The notes beneath the pieces are model-generated. The model ran no database searches, was not told where the DNA came from, and worked only from the letters and a program-made list of their open reading frames with translations. Shown piece by piece: positions 1-9,630 of a DNA stretch of 64,000 nt (the stretch's first letter is position 1; every line of letters starts with the position of its first letter). The position numbers and the translations under genes are program-made. This stretch comes from Actinernus sp. WN-2022 (lineage: Eukaryota > Cnidaria > Anthozoa > Actiniaria > Actinernidae), in NCBI GenBank assembly GCA_030867875.1, contig JAOWCC010001634.1:104387321-104451320 (forward strand). The letters run 5' to 3'.

Positions 1-56
1 CACACACATGGGGATATATATATATAATCTGGAGTGTCATCTTTTTTTTGATCGGG

Positions 57-1157
57 TGTATATATAGGCTCGGTTTCAGCCGTTGGGGTGTCGTTTCTCC
101 AAAGCCTCCCCCCACTAACGGCTGGGTGCGCGGTCAACACACCGTGTCCGTGACGTCATCTGATTAACTTCAATATTATTCATTTATTTGCGTGTAGCGT
201 AGGTTCGATTCCGCGTAAACTTTCAAAACACATTGGAATTCTTTAAACTAAAACTTCCAAGTGTGAAATTAATTCGACGTAGGTAAAGGTTTTATTTAAT
301 ACCTGTTATTATTAGCTCTCATGTTCACAGTCCAAGTTTTCAAAGAAAGCCCGGCTGTTGAAACCAGGTTATTTGTTGACACTAGATGACAGGAATTAAT
401 AGCCGAAATTTTATATGGGGATAAAAATTAAGTTCAGATGCCATCTCGGAACTCTGAGCTAGAGTCGAGTATTCCCGCTTAGTACTTGTGTAGAGTATGT
501 CTTGGAGACATAAATTGTACAAACTTAGTACATAGGATTGAAGAATTGTAAAACTCATTTGATGCAGCGATTTTCAAGTGAATTGTGATTGCAGAGTTAA
601 ACGCATAAACATGGCCTGCGTCAGACGTGATTTCCTCTCTTCTATAAACTCTTTTAATATGGACTCGTCCGTCTTTTCTTCTCCGATAAAGGCAGCAGTA
701 ATTTTCTTTGAAGTAAGAATAGCCGGGCTACCATGGTCTTGCATCGGTAAAGTTAAATGAGAAATGACTAAACATTACGAGCTTCGCGATCTTTGAGCTG
801 ACGGTTTCCCAAGTGACTTCCAGAGCCAGTGCGTTTACTGACAAAGTGTCTTCACCCGAAAACTAACTCTCTTACTGCTTCTTTGTGTGAATCCTTGAAT
901 TCTTCGAAACCAAACTTTTCCAGAGCAAATTTAAACGCATTTTGGAACAGCAATCGAAAGCCTTTGGTCCGGCTTTCTAAAGTTTACAATGTAAATTATG
1001 CAAATCAATTCAGCGACAGGATTTGAGTGGCAAGGTTTTGATTGGCTAAAAACCAACAATGTCTCAGCTCGCGCGCCCAGCCGTGAGTGGGGAGAGGATC
1101 GCGGGCTCACCGAAACCCCCACGGCTGGAAACCGAGCCTAGTGTATATATATATATT
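57..1157. mobile_element. 1.1 kb inverted-repeat DNA element, non-autonomous
   Basis: An imperfect inverted repeat of about 70 bp flanks this stretch. The left arm (66-132) reads AGGCTCGGTTTCAGCCG and continues through a C-rich block to GGCTGGGTGCGCG. The right arm (1070-1140) is its complement, ending ACGGCTGGAAACCGAGCCT. Both arms abut TA-rich tracts on the outside (GTGTATATATA), so a target duplication cannot be read. I see no credible coding region between the arms; the short open frames at 578-760 and 829-1026 have no recognisable domain. This fits a MITE-like or fold-back transposon. The superfamily is unknown. Confidence 0.6.
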
Positions 1158-1159
1158 TA

Positions 1160-2140
1160 GAATCAAAAAGTCTCTATCATTACTCAGTGTTTAAAACCTA
1201 CCGCAATAAACTAACTAATTTAATCAAAGTTAGTAAAAGAGCATATTATAAAGAATATTTCACTATAAATAATAAAAACACATAAAACATTTGGAAAGGA
1301 ATTAAACAAATAATAACACTCAAACCACAAAGCCTAAATCTACCTACTAAAATTATAAAAGATAATGCTGAAATAAAAGATACCAAGGATATTGATATTG
1401 CATTTAATGATTATTTTTCGACCATTGGTACTGAAACATTTAGCAAATTCAATTGCATCTGTTAATGTATCACATTTAACTTACTTTTCAACGAGTCCTT
1501 CTCGTGCATACAGCTTCTACCTATTTCCTGTTACTTATATTGAAATAGAAGAAGAAATTGATAACTTAAATATAACTAAATCATCTGGGCCCTACAGTAT
1601 TTCTACCAGGCTATTAAAGATACTGAAAGTGTGTTTACCTAAGCCTTTAGAAATAGTTTAATTGTTCATTTACTTCTGGTATAGTTCCTGACAATTTTAC
1701 TGTAGCTCGAGTAATTCCAATTGATAAAAAAGGTAAACAAACCATTTTGAATAACTATCGCCCTATTTCTCTTCTTTCTACATTTAAGTCTTTTAGAAAA
1801 ACTAATGTATAACTTATTAATTTTATTGATAAGAATAATATCCTTTATAACAAACAGTTTGGTTTTCGTTCTACCGATTCATATGCAATCACTCTTCATT
1901 CCAACTGATAAAATTCAAAATGCAATTCATCTTGGTCAGTATTACTGTGGGGCCTTCTTGGATTTTAGTAACGCATTTGGCACTGTCAATCATTCTATTT
2001 TGCTTAATATATTAGAACATTATGATAAAACGATGATAAAACGCAGGCGCCTGGCTCTTGCAATTAGTGCTCGTTATTTTATGTTTTACGATTTTAATCT
2101 ATCTGGAATTAATCTCTCTGGAGTTGGCTTTAAGCATTAA
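1160..2140 (+). pseudogene. non-LTR retrotransposon ORF2 fragment (reverse transcriptase, N-terminal part)
   Basis: Degenerate LINE RT in at least two frames. Around 1392-1661 is the pre-palm segment with EIEEEIDNLNITKSSGPYSI, the usual linker and KSxGPD-like motif before the fingers. At 1690-1800 a frame-shifted stretch still reads as the NYRPISLL block. Around 1940-2010 is the FLDFSNAFGTVNHSIL block (RT motif A, with the catalytic Asp in LDFS). The catalytic FADD block of the same element is not seen before the next fragment starts at about 2200. The sequence resembles the larger element at 47.9-51.7 kb, so it is probably an older copy of a related CR1/L2-type family. Not functional. Confidence 0.75.
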
Positions 2141-2199
2141 TATATCTGGAATATGAATTTCAGCTGCACTAAGAAGTTATTTAATGCTTGGTAGAGTCG

Positions 2200-2545
2200 A
2201 TGTACGCCATATGTGAAACGTATTTGTGAAAACCAAGATTTTCCTGGACACGATCCTCCAACTGACGTTACTGTCTACATGGAGATATCTTCCAATCCAG
2301 GGGTGACAATCTAGCTTAGACGATATTGGTTTTAGAAGAGGTACAGTTTTGCATATTACTTGTCTGGTCGAGCCCAACGAGTTGGAAACGGTTACAGTTT
2401 GGGTCCCCCAGGTTCTGTCCTTCGCCCGCTTATTTTTCTTGATTATATTAATGATATTGTTGATCAGATATCCTCCGACTGTTTCCTTTTCGCTGATGCT
2501 TCGCTTTTGCTTGATGAAGTCACCTCGCCTACCCAATAAGCTCAC
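2200..2545 (+). pseudogene. second LINE RT fragment (motifs B-C)
   Basis: In the plus strand near 2360-2540 the translation contains the blocks GSVLRPLIFLDYINDIVDQI and FLFADASLLL. These are the RT motif B/C region, where the usual FADDxxL has become FADASLL, so one catalytic Asp is lost. The DYINDI block differs from the neighbouring fragment and suggests a different LINE family placed next to it. Frames are broken and no start is assignable. The fragment ends just before the SINE head. Confidence 0.6.
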
Positions 2546-2564
2546 AAACGTAATAGTAACCACC

Positions 2565-2790
2565 TCACTGGTTAGCTCAGTTGGTAGAGCACGGTCTAGA
2601 GTGCGGGAGGTCGGGGGTTCGAACCCGGCCGCGTCCTTGGGCAGGGACGTTTATAAGCCGTTGGCCTTGTCTCCTTTTACTTCTAATCAGTATTTGAAGG
2701 GGACGTGAAAGAACCTGTTGTACTACTCGAAAAAGAGAAGGGGATTGTCACTCGGTACAGCAGCCTGGCCATTGCACTAACCACACACTT
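2565..2790 (+). repeat. tRNA-derived SINE
   Basis: Positions 2569-2584 (TGGTTAGCTCAGTTGG) match a pol III box A, and 2616-2626 (GGTTCGAACCC) a box B, at tRNA-like spacing. The anticodon arm between them does not form a normal 5-bp stem and 7-base loop, and no acceptor stem closes, so this is a SINE head rather than a working tRNA gene. The body runs on to roughly 2790 with no clear tail. Confidence 0.65.
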
Positions 2791-3269
2791 AACATTGTAA
2801 ACTGCGTGGCAGCCATTGGCGCCGTAATAGCAGTCCGAACAAATCACTGATGAGATATGTCAGTAAAATGTAAAGGGCCATGAGACTGTGGTATATGGCG
2901 ATATATACATTTGGCCTATTATTATTAGTGACTTATTATTAGTCAATTTCCATCTGGGCTCAAAACTGACTCGTTACAATGAATGCCCAAGAGACTAAAA
3001 GTATGCTTTTTTAGCTAAGTTAAATCAGCCTTATCACCCCCTTCTTCAAATGTCAGGTGCGAATATGTTATTTCTCACGATCACCTAGGAGTTATCCAAT
3101 ATGTCGTGGCATCCTCATATTTTGCGCATTGCCAGTAAGCCTCGAAAATGTTAAACATGATCAAACCTTTTAAGTTCACGTTGCAAAGAAAGACACTTTT
3201 TTCCCTAGTTCGTTCTTGTCTTGCATGAGTATACCGAGTTGTGTGGGACGGTCGTTCGGATGCTGACTG

Positions 3270-3365
3270 CACAATCTTTTGGAGAGTTTACAATTTGAGG
3301 GGGCTCGGGTTGTGACGGGTGCGATTAAAGGAACACATCGTGAAAGCCTGTTAGAAGAAACTGCT
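3270..3365 (+). pseudogene. LINE ORF2 C-terminal remnant
   Basis: The plus-strand reading gives LESLQFEGARVVTGA followed by a LLEETAWVRLSDRL block. This is the conserved C-terminal pattern of many non-LTR ORF2 proteins (the 'Q..AARIVTG...L...W..L..R' region). It is only about 95 bp long and detached from any RT core. It probably belongs to yet another truncated insertion. Confidence 0.5.
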
Positions 3366-3419
3366 TGGGTAAGATTAAGTGATAGACTCAGATCTGTCAG
3401 CCCCGGCTGTTCTTAAATG

Positions 3420-4790
3420 CTGGAACCTGTCGCTAAGCACACACCTGGCCAGCACAGTGGAAATTAGCTAACATCAATCCACTGGCCAAGGTAGATACAC
3501 CACTGAGGTATTTGATTTCAGGGGAATAAACGTGACACCAATAATAGCAAGGTTGTTTGAGAAAGTTGTGTACAAAGCATTTTGTATTGACACCTTTGAA
3601 CAACATTTGACAGTACACAATTTGCCTATCGTACAGGTAGTAGCTGCACAAATGCGCTAATAAAGCTCCAATACAAATGTTTTAAGAGCCTTAGGTAACA
3701 CCAAATGTAGGGCAGTTAGGGTATTTACTATGGATTTTTCCAAAGCTTTCGATATGGTAAAACACGAAATACTGGCAAGTAAACTAAAACGGTTACTTTT
3801 AAATCCTTACGTAATAAATTGGTATTTGAATTTTCTCAAGGGACGTAAACAGCGCGTCATTTCCAATAATATTACCAGTGAATGGATGTATATTAATAGA
3901 GGCACAGTGCAAGGTAGCGTCAGCGGCCCGTATCTTTTTAGCATTTTTTTAACGACCTTGTTATAATTGACAGCACGGGCACAAATTCTGTTTTAATTAA
4001 ATACGCGGACGACTCCACAATCACATCACCTGTATGGAAGGAAAACAACTCTATTTTAGATGACTCACAGATGTATATTAATGCTTTCCTGGAATGGTCT
4101 AGGCTGAATGACATGTCTTGTAATCCGGAAAAATGTAAGGAGATCATATTCAGGAAAAGAGGTGTTAATGATGTGTACAGCGAGATACAGAATATTCCGC
4201 AATGCAATCAGTTAAAAATGCTAGGAGTGACATTCCAATCAAACAACCGATTTGACGCTCATGTTAAAGAATTGCTAACTAGTGCCAATAAATGCCTATA
4301 CGTAATACGTTATCTCAGAAAAGAGAACTATAGCGCGACAGAAGTTGACTATCTTTTTAGATCAATAGTTATGCCTAAAATATGTTACGCTTTATCTGTG
4401 TATGGTGCCTCTATACCAGAGCTCACCACTATTCAGTGCTTTTTGGACCGCTGCCATAAAAGGCGCTATTTGCGTGATCCTGTTAGTGTTTTAGACACTT
4501 TAAAGAAACTTGACCTCCGCATTTATAAAAAGACTAAATGCACTATTAAACACCCACTGCAGTCCATTCTACCAAAATACGAATTTTCTAATCATAATCT
4601 TAGAAAGCCTAGGTTTTGTACATCTAAAGTAAATACCGAACGTTTTAAGTGTAGTTTCATAAATAGACTTATTTTTAATTATTTGTAAATATACTTTATA
4701 CCTGTAATTTTTAATATTCTTAAACTAGTATGTAAAATTGGTATGTATTTTATCGATTTAATAAAGACATTGTTATTATTGTTAGTGATC
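3420..4790 (+). pseudogene. non-LTR retrotransposon reverse transcriptase, 3' half
   Basis: RT domain spread over three frames. Around 3450-3660 are pre-palm blocks (INVTPIIARLFEK, then FAYRTGSSCTNAL). At 3730-3966 is [15 protein letters not shown] (motif A), followed by [17 protein letters not shown] (motif B). A frameshift near 3960 leads to KYADDSTI (motif C, both catalytic Asp present) at about 4000. A 205-residue open stretch (4071-4688) then carries the thumb and C-terminal region, including LGVTFQSN. The element ends at 4688 with a short 3' UTR and an ATTGTTATTATTG tail near 4770-4785, typical of CR1/L2-type 3' microsatellite ends. The frame breaks make it inactive. Confidence 0.8.
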
Positions 4791-5125
4791 ATAAATTATT
4801 TATGATGTTCAAGATAGCTTATAAGTTAGCCCCTAGTTATTTAATCAGTCTTTGTCCGTTAACTTTTGCTTCTAGGACAAATTATAGTCTTCGAGGTAAT
4901 GACGATCTTATTATTCCTTATGCTCGCATCGAAAGATTTAAGAAATCCTAAATAATTTCTTCTGCTAGTCTATGGAATAGGGTACCTAGAGATGTTTGTT
5001 TCTCTTCTAGCCTCGTTAATTGTTCAATTTAAAACTAATGTTGCAAAGTGGCATAATTATCCTGTTCGTAACAATTTGTATTATGTCGGCGATCGCTATT
5101 TAGCTGTTTTGCAATTATGATCTCT
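4790..5125 (+). pseudogene. LINE 3' terminal fragment
   Basis: Directly after the previous element's tail the plus strand reads MFKIAYKLAPSYLISLCPL, then a YSLRGNDDLIIPYAR block and SASLWNRVPRDV. This is the extreme C-terminus of a non-LTR ORF2 ('MYKIIN.LAP.YL...F', 'R......L..P..R........F...AI.LWN.LP'). Stops interrupt it at about 4950. It is a 5'-truncated insertion. Confidence 0.6.
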
Positions 5126-6940
5126 ATCTTAAGAAATGCGTTCCTTTACCCTCCTTCAGTGCGGTTTTCCTAGGGAAACTATTGCTCATTTTTAACTCGT
5201 GGATGCACGCATGTGCAGAACGAGTTATTGTGTTTAGGTGGGTGCGAGATCATTTATTCGTCGTTTTTTTCTGTGACTCGACGACTCGCCGTTGGCTCTC
5301 CGAATGACGTTTGATATTCCGAAGATATATTGACGGCGTTTATGGCACGCGTCCAAGTTTGCGAGGCATCGGAAAAGACGCTTTGATGCTTTCGAAAGGA
5401 TTTCGCTTTGTTGTTAAAGGTAAATATTCCGAAATGGCTTATAATTAACTTATTGCTACAACTATATTGTAAAAAAACAGACATTTTTTCGTCGTCGTAT
5501 TACAGAGAGTATTCCGAAAATTTATAAGCGCGTTTTGCTCAGCTCAGCTGAACAGAATGTACCCCGAGTGTACCGTGTTGGTTTTGGATGCAACACAGAT
5601 AGAGATGGAACTGTTATCGCGACAAAGCTCCTAGAGTCTCATGGCACGTTCATAATACATCCCTACGCTCAGGGATATATACTTTTTTACTTTACTTTAC
5701 TTACTTTATTTACCCATGTGTCAACTCGTTAAAACGTGAACGTGAAAAAGGCATCGAACGTGTTGCACTCTTTGCTCGTAAGGGTGAATATAAGTTTAAA
5801 GTTCGGTTGAACGACGAACTAACATCGATACTCCCCCTCTCACTGGGAAATGAAAGGCATATATATGACTTTGGTAAGTGATCAAAACAAAGCCATACAA
5901 TAGCCAAACGAAAGCCAATGGAAATGTATAGCTTAGTATTATGCAGAATAACAACAATGTGAAAGGAATAGTGATCAGTTTGACAAATGATACGGTAAAT
6001 AGCACTGAAATGTCAAATAGTTTGATGGCCGAACGAGAGCAGCTGAGCACTGTGAAGGTAGTTTGCTTTCATGTAATGCTGACCAATCTAGGAGGCACAA
6101 ATCAAGATTGTCTGCATTCAGAGAACCTTAAAGAATACCAGCTATGAATTGGTTTGATCCCTGTTCTCTAAGCTTTCTTTTGTCAATACACGTGGACGAA
6201 ATATTTCCACTTCCTATGAATGTCGGCCAGTTTATAAGCAAAGTGTTTTAAAGTCAATCATGAGTCTTCCTGAATTCGAAGTTCGATTCTGTATTCGGAA
6301 TTCTCGAATGAGAAAATGAACTGAAATAAGGTAATATATTCACATAGGTTCCTTCCTAAAAAACATGTTCTCTTCCAGCCAGTTGACCTCCGGGTCATGC
6401 ATTGTTTATATTTGATAAAACGTGTGCAAGTTACATTTGGCTAGCGTTAGATTCCAAAAACTCAATTCTGCGCCGATGTGGACCGGATAAAAACTCGTTT
6501 TAACCTCTTCGATATGTGATTTCAAAGTTCAGTGGGGCATTTTGATTAAAAGAAGAATTTGATTTAGTTACACTAAATAATAACTTTGTCACACAATCCT
6601 TGTTTAGATTGGAAGGTTCCAGAACTACTTAGATTGCATGCGTCAACACAATTAGCCATTATTAAGCGAAGGTTATAGACGTAATCAATCTATCACTAGG
6701 TTGATTATTTCACACACAATAGCCGTAAAGTACAAAAGTACATTAATAAAAATAGAGTAGAGGATGGAAGAGATACAATCCCAGAAGGATTAATTAAAGC
6801 TCTTGCACCCTATGTACTATTTACAAAATTCACAGCCGTGTTGTACTCTAGATACCGATCCGAGCCGGATATCTCCGATACAACACGGCCGCTAATGTTG
6901 TAAATTACTTCTAAAACTCAAACATAACTATTGAAACGCA
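5126..6940. other. unassigned, no convincing gene
   Basis: Short open frames on both strands only (for example 5254-5484 minus and 5941-6147 plus). None has a domain, codon pattern or splice context I recognise. No RNA gene or tandem repeat is evident. Confidence 0.4.
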
Positions 6941-6943
6941 ATA

Positions 6944-7140
6944 TAACCAAAACAAGAGCCCATCTGGGCTTTCACTCGGGCCACATTAGATTGAAGATGA
7001 AATACACTTTCATTTGAAATCCTCTTAATCCTCTAATATTAACCAAAGGGAAGAATTATTAGCTGAATTTAGCAGTCTTTAGGAGTGGCTAGTAGCGCGG
7101 TGACTTTCATTCTCTGCTCCCCTAGTATATATGTAATTTA
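6944..7140 (+). repeat. interspersed repeat, copy of the family at 55357-55560
   Basis: The stretch beginning AACAAGAGCCCATCTGGGCT and ending at the CTCCCCTAGTATATAT block recurs at 55357-55535, and its second half again at 56876-57000. The copies differ by small indels; this one has an extra TTAATCCTC near 7025. The opening CCCATCTGGGC is itself a short palindrome. Element class unknown. Confidence 0.7.
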
Positions 7141-7499
7141 ATAGTTTTCTTTTTCTCGTATGTTGACCTTTTAATTTAAACACTACTTATTCGTTTAACA
7201 CACTGCATTTGAGCAGGCATATATTCATTGTTTTGAACCCGAGAATTAACCGTACTACCGTACTTCATGGTCCCTTTCTTTAGTAGTGGGTTGTCGGTCA
7301 GGTGATTGTAAACTCTCGTCATTTAGCACAGAAAATGTATTCTGATGAATAGGGATCGGGTTGTCATGTAAGAAATATGGCTCTTGAACAAACTGATAAG
7401 CTTCAGTAGGTTGGGTAGTCTCGGAACGTTGTCTTCTTTTTTGTATTCTTGATTTTTTTTTAAGTTTGAAAGTCGGATCTCAGCTTTAAGTTATATTCG

Positions 7500-8010
7500 C
7501 TTTCAACTCGCCATTTTCAACTTCTAGGTCAATAATATATTCGAGATGACAGCATCTTGATTTCGGTCTTGTATATATTATCTTGCTGCACTAATTTGTC
7601 TTCCAAATGACTGAGTTTGGTTTCTTGATTCGTGTTTTGATGTGACGAGAGTAAGAATTCATTACCCATATCAGTTAGGTCAGCCTCCATGTTACAAATC
7701 AAGGTCGTTAAAGCAGCGAGAGAGTTCTTATTGCGGGCTAACAAATATTTTTATCCTCGTGAAGAATCTAAAGAATTCCGTCTCTTCCGGTTTGAATTTG
7801 ACTCATGTGTATGTTGCTTTTGGAGTTTCAAGGATATGTTGATCCAAAACTACAGGCTCTTGGGGTTTTTCATTGACTTGTGAACTTGCAGGCTCTGTAA
7901 TTTGTTTTGTTTTCTTAGTATAACATAAAGTGTTGAACATGTTCATGTTATCAAGCATGTCGCGCGTGACCTCTGTTTCTTCGTTCATTAAGTTCTCTAC
8001 TTTCATCTGT
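7500..8010 (-). pseudogene. degenerate coiled-coil coding sequence
   Basis: On the minus strand 7529-7744 and 7803-8006 encode Leu/Glu/Gln-rich peptides with heptad-like spacing (SHLEDKLVQQDNIYKTEIKM; MNEETEVTRDMLDNMNMF). The two lie in different frames, separated by a short broken stretch. No domain is recognisable. A retrotransposon ORF1 or gag-like coiled coil is possible, but nothing beyond helix propensity supports it. Confidence 0.25.
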
Positions 8011-9106
8011 AATCTGGGAAACTCTATCTTTGACCATGCCTTGGCACATAACTATTCCTGTTGTTAAGTAGACGTGGATGATTATAAGTAAAATCCTTCG
8101 ACAGCTTGTACCGTTTCCGCTAGGTCAATATCCTCGCTGGAACGAAATAACTTGATCTCAATACTCTCTGATCCAACTTACGGTAAATTTAAATCTCTGA
8201 CAGTTTTTAAGAGACTCATAATATTGGTCTTGAAGTGCCTTCACCCAAAATAAGATGTTCTCCTCGGATGTTTTAAATGCAGCACAGCGAGCCGATGGCT
8301 TATAGATTCCAATATCTATTTCTTCGAATTTTAGCTTTCCGGATCCTGGCCCCTATATACACTGGCTTCAGGTCGTCGTACGTGTCGTATTGTTGAAATA
8401 TCCTGAGCCTGTTGGAAGGCTTTCGCACGAGTGAAGTTAAATAAAACATTAAACTGGCTTACATTTGAGAGATGAGACTCCAAATTAGAGAGAAAGTTCC
8501 TCGCGGGTCCTCCGCCATCTTGCTTTACTGTATTAAATTATGTAAATAAATTAACCTGGCGATTGTTGCGTGATCAGCACAGTGCAATCTGATTGGTGTG
8601 AATTTGACCTTTAACGCATGCGCAGAAATTTTGCGACAACCAACAAAAAAAAAAAAACGACTTGCATTTTAAGACTCGGAGCTGCCACAGGCAGCCCGAG
8701 TAATAAGTCAAAATTTAATTTAAAAAGAGCAACATTTCTATAAATTTATCGAGGCTTCTTGTGTTCCAGATGAGTGCAGTATTTCTTTCACTGAATAATA
8801 ATCAGGAACAATTTCTTTGTACTTAAAAACAACAACAATGTTTTTATCTATGATTCAGTTTTAGCTCAAAGTAAATTTGCATTTCAAAGTTCACTAATTC
8901 AGTCACTGGATGAGGTTATCTTCTAGCCATAATTTTTTTTAACATTTCACATTTTATTATTGCTCATTCGGAAAATGATAGACTGGCCCGCGGGTAGCAT
9001 AAACTAATCTAGGCGGGCAGTAGTCTTTAAAATTAACAAATTACAAATAGGTATGATAACTTAACGAAGAGGGAGAAAGAAAGAAAGAAGAATAAGTAAG
9101 TGAGTG

Positions 9107-9285
9107 AGTAGTATATACACTGGCGGTCCAAATTCACATCCTTATTTAAGCCCCATTTTTCCCATTGTATATCCCTACTCCTACGAAAAATCGTCGAAAC
9201 ATTGTGCCTTATATAAGCCAGTAAGAACCTCCACTAACTCCATTTAATGCAACCATTAATAAATCCCAATTAGAGATATGGTACC
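9107..9285 (+). repeat. Polinton left terminal inverted repeat
   Basis: 179 bp from AGTAGTATATACACTGGCGG to GATATGGTACC, matching the reverse complement of 25937-26129. By eye there are six substitutions plus one 14-bp length difference; the left copy lacks a C-rich 14-mer after TATATAAGCC. Weaker similarity may continue about 14 bp further in. First coding ORF follows 20 bp downstream. Confidence 0.95.
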
Positions 9286-9305
9286 GTTATATTATAAGCC
9301 ATAAA

Positions 9306-9599
9306 ATGCGAGGACATAATCAGTGCCGATGGTTAACAATTGGCAGGACAACTATTTGTAGTAAGAGTTGTTTATTTGAGTGCTGTAAGCAACATCGACA
9401 CCAGATCAGAGAAGGATCGTTTGAGCCATACCCCTGTCGTGTGTGTGGAGTTGGGACTCAAGCAGAGACGCGACTTTGTCGCCCGTGTGGTAATGTAAAC
9501 GCGCAGATAGCCATGATGCGTAACGGTAGGAGGGCTAGAAAACGATTCAACGATGTATTGACTGAACTCGTTACAACGAATCCACCTATTAGAGAATAG
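9306..9599 (+). CDS. small Cys-rich zinc-ribbon-like protein (97 aa)
   Basis: This open frame lies 20 bp inside the left terminal repeat and immediately upstream of the polymerase gene on the same strand. The protein is basic, with eight cysteines. Residues about 19-27 hold CSKSCLFECC, and residues about 44-61 hold CRVCG...CRPCG, a CxxC-(n)-CxxC arrangement able to bind zinc. The C-terminal third is Arg-rich (RNGRRARKRF), which would suit nucleic-acid binding. No family is assigned. Its position suggests an early or regulatory gene, which is inference only. The ATG at 9306 is the first in frame. Confidence 0.55.
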   Translation: MRGHNQCRWLTIGRTTICSKSCLFECCKQHRHQIREGSFEPYPCRVCGVGTQAETRLCRPCGNVNAQIAMMRNGRRARKRFNDVLTELVTTNPPIRE

Positions 9600-9630
9600 A
9601 TGTATTAATAGTATAATATTAGTAGTAACT

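Noticed and set aside
2565..2640. functional tRNA gene
   Set aside because: Boxes A and B are present but there is no proper anticodon arm and no acceptor stem pairing; it fits a SINE head better.
8669..8701. terminator-like hairpin ACTCGGAGCTGCC/GGCAGCCCGAGT
   Set aside because: A stem exists next to an A-run, but in a eukaryotic context with no gene alongside there is no support for a function.
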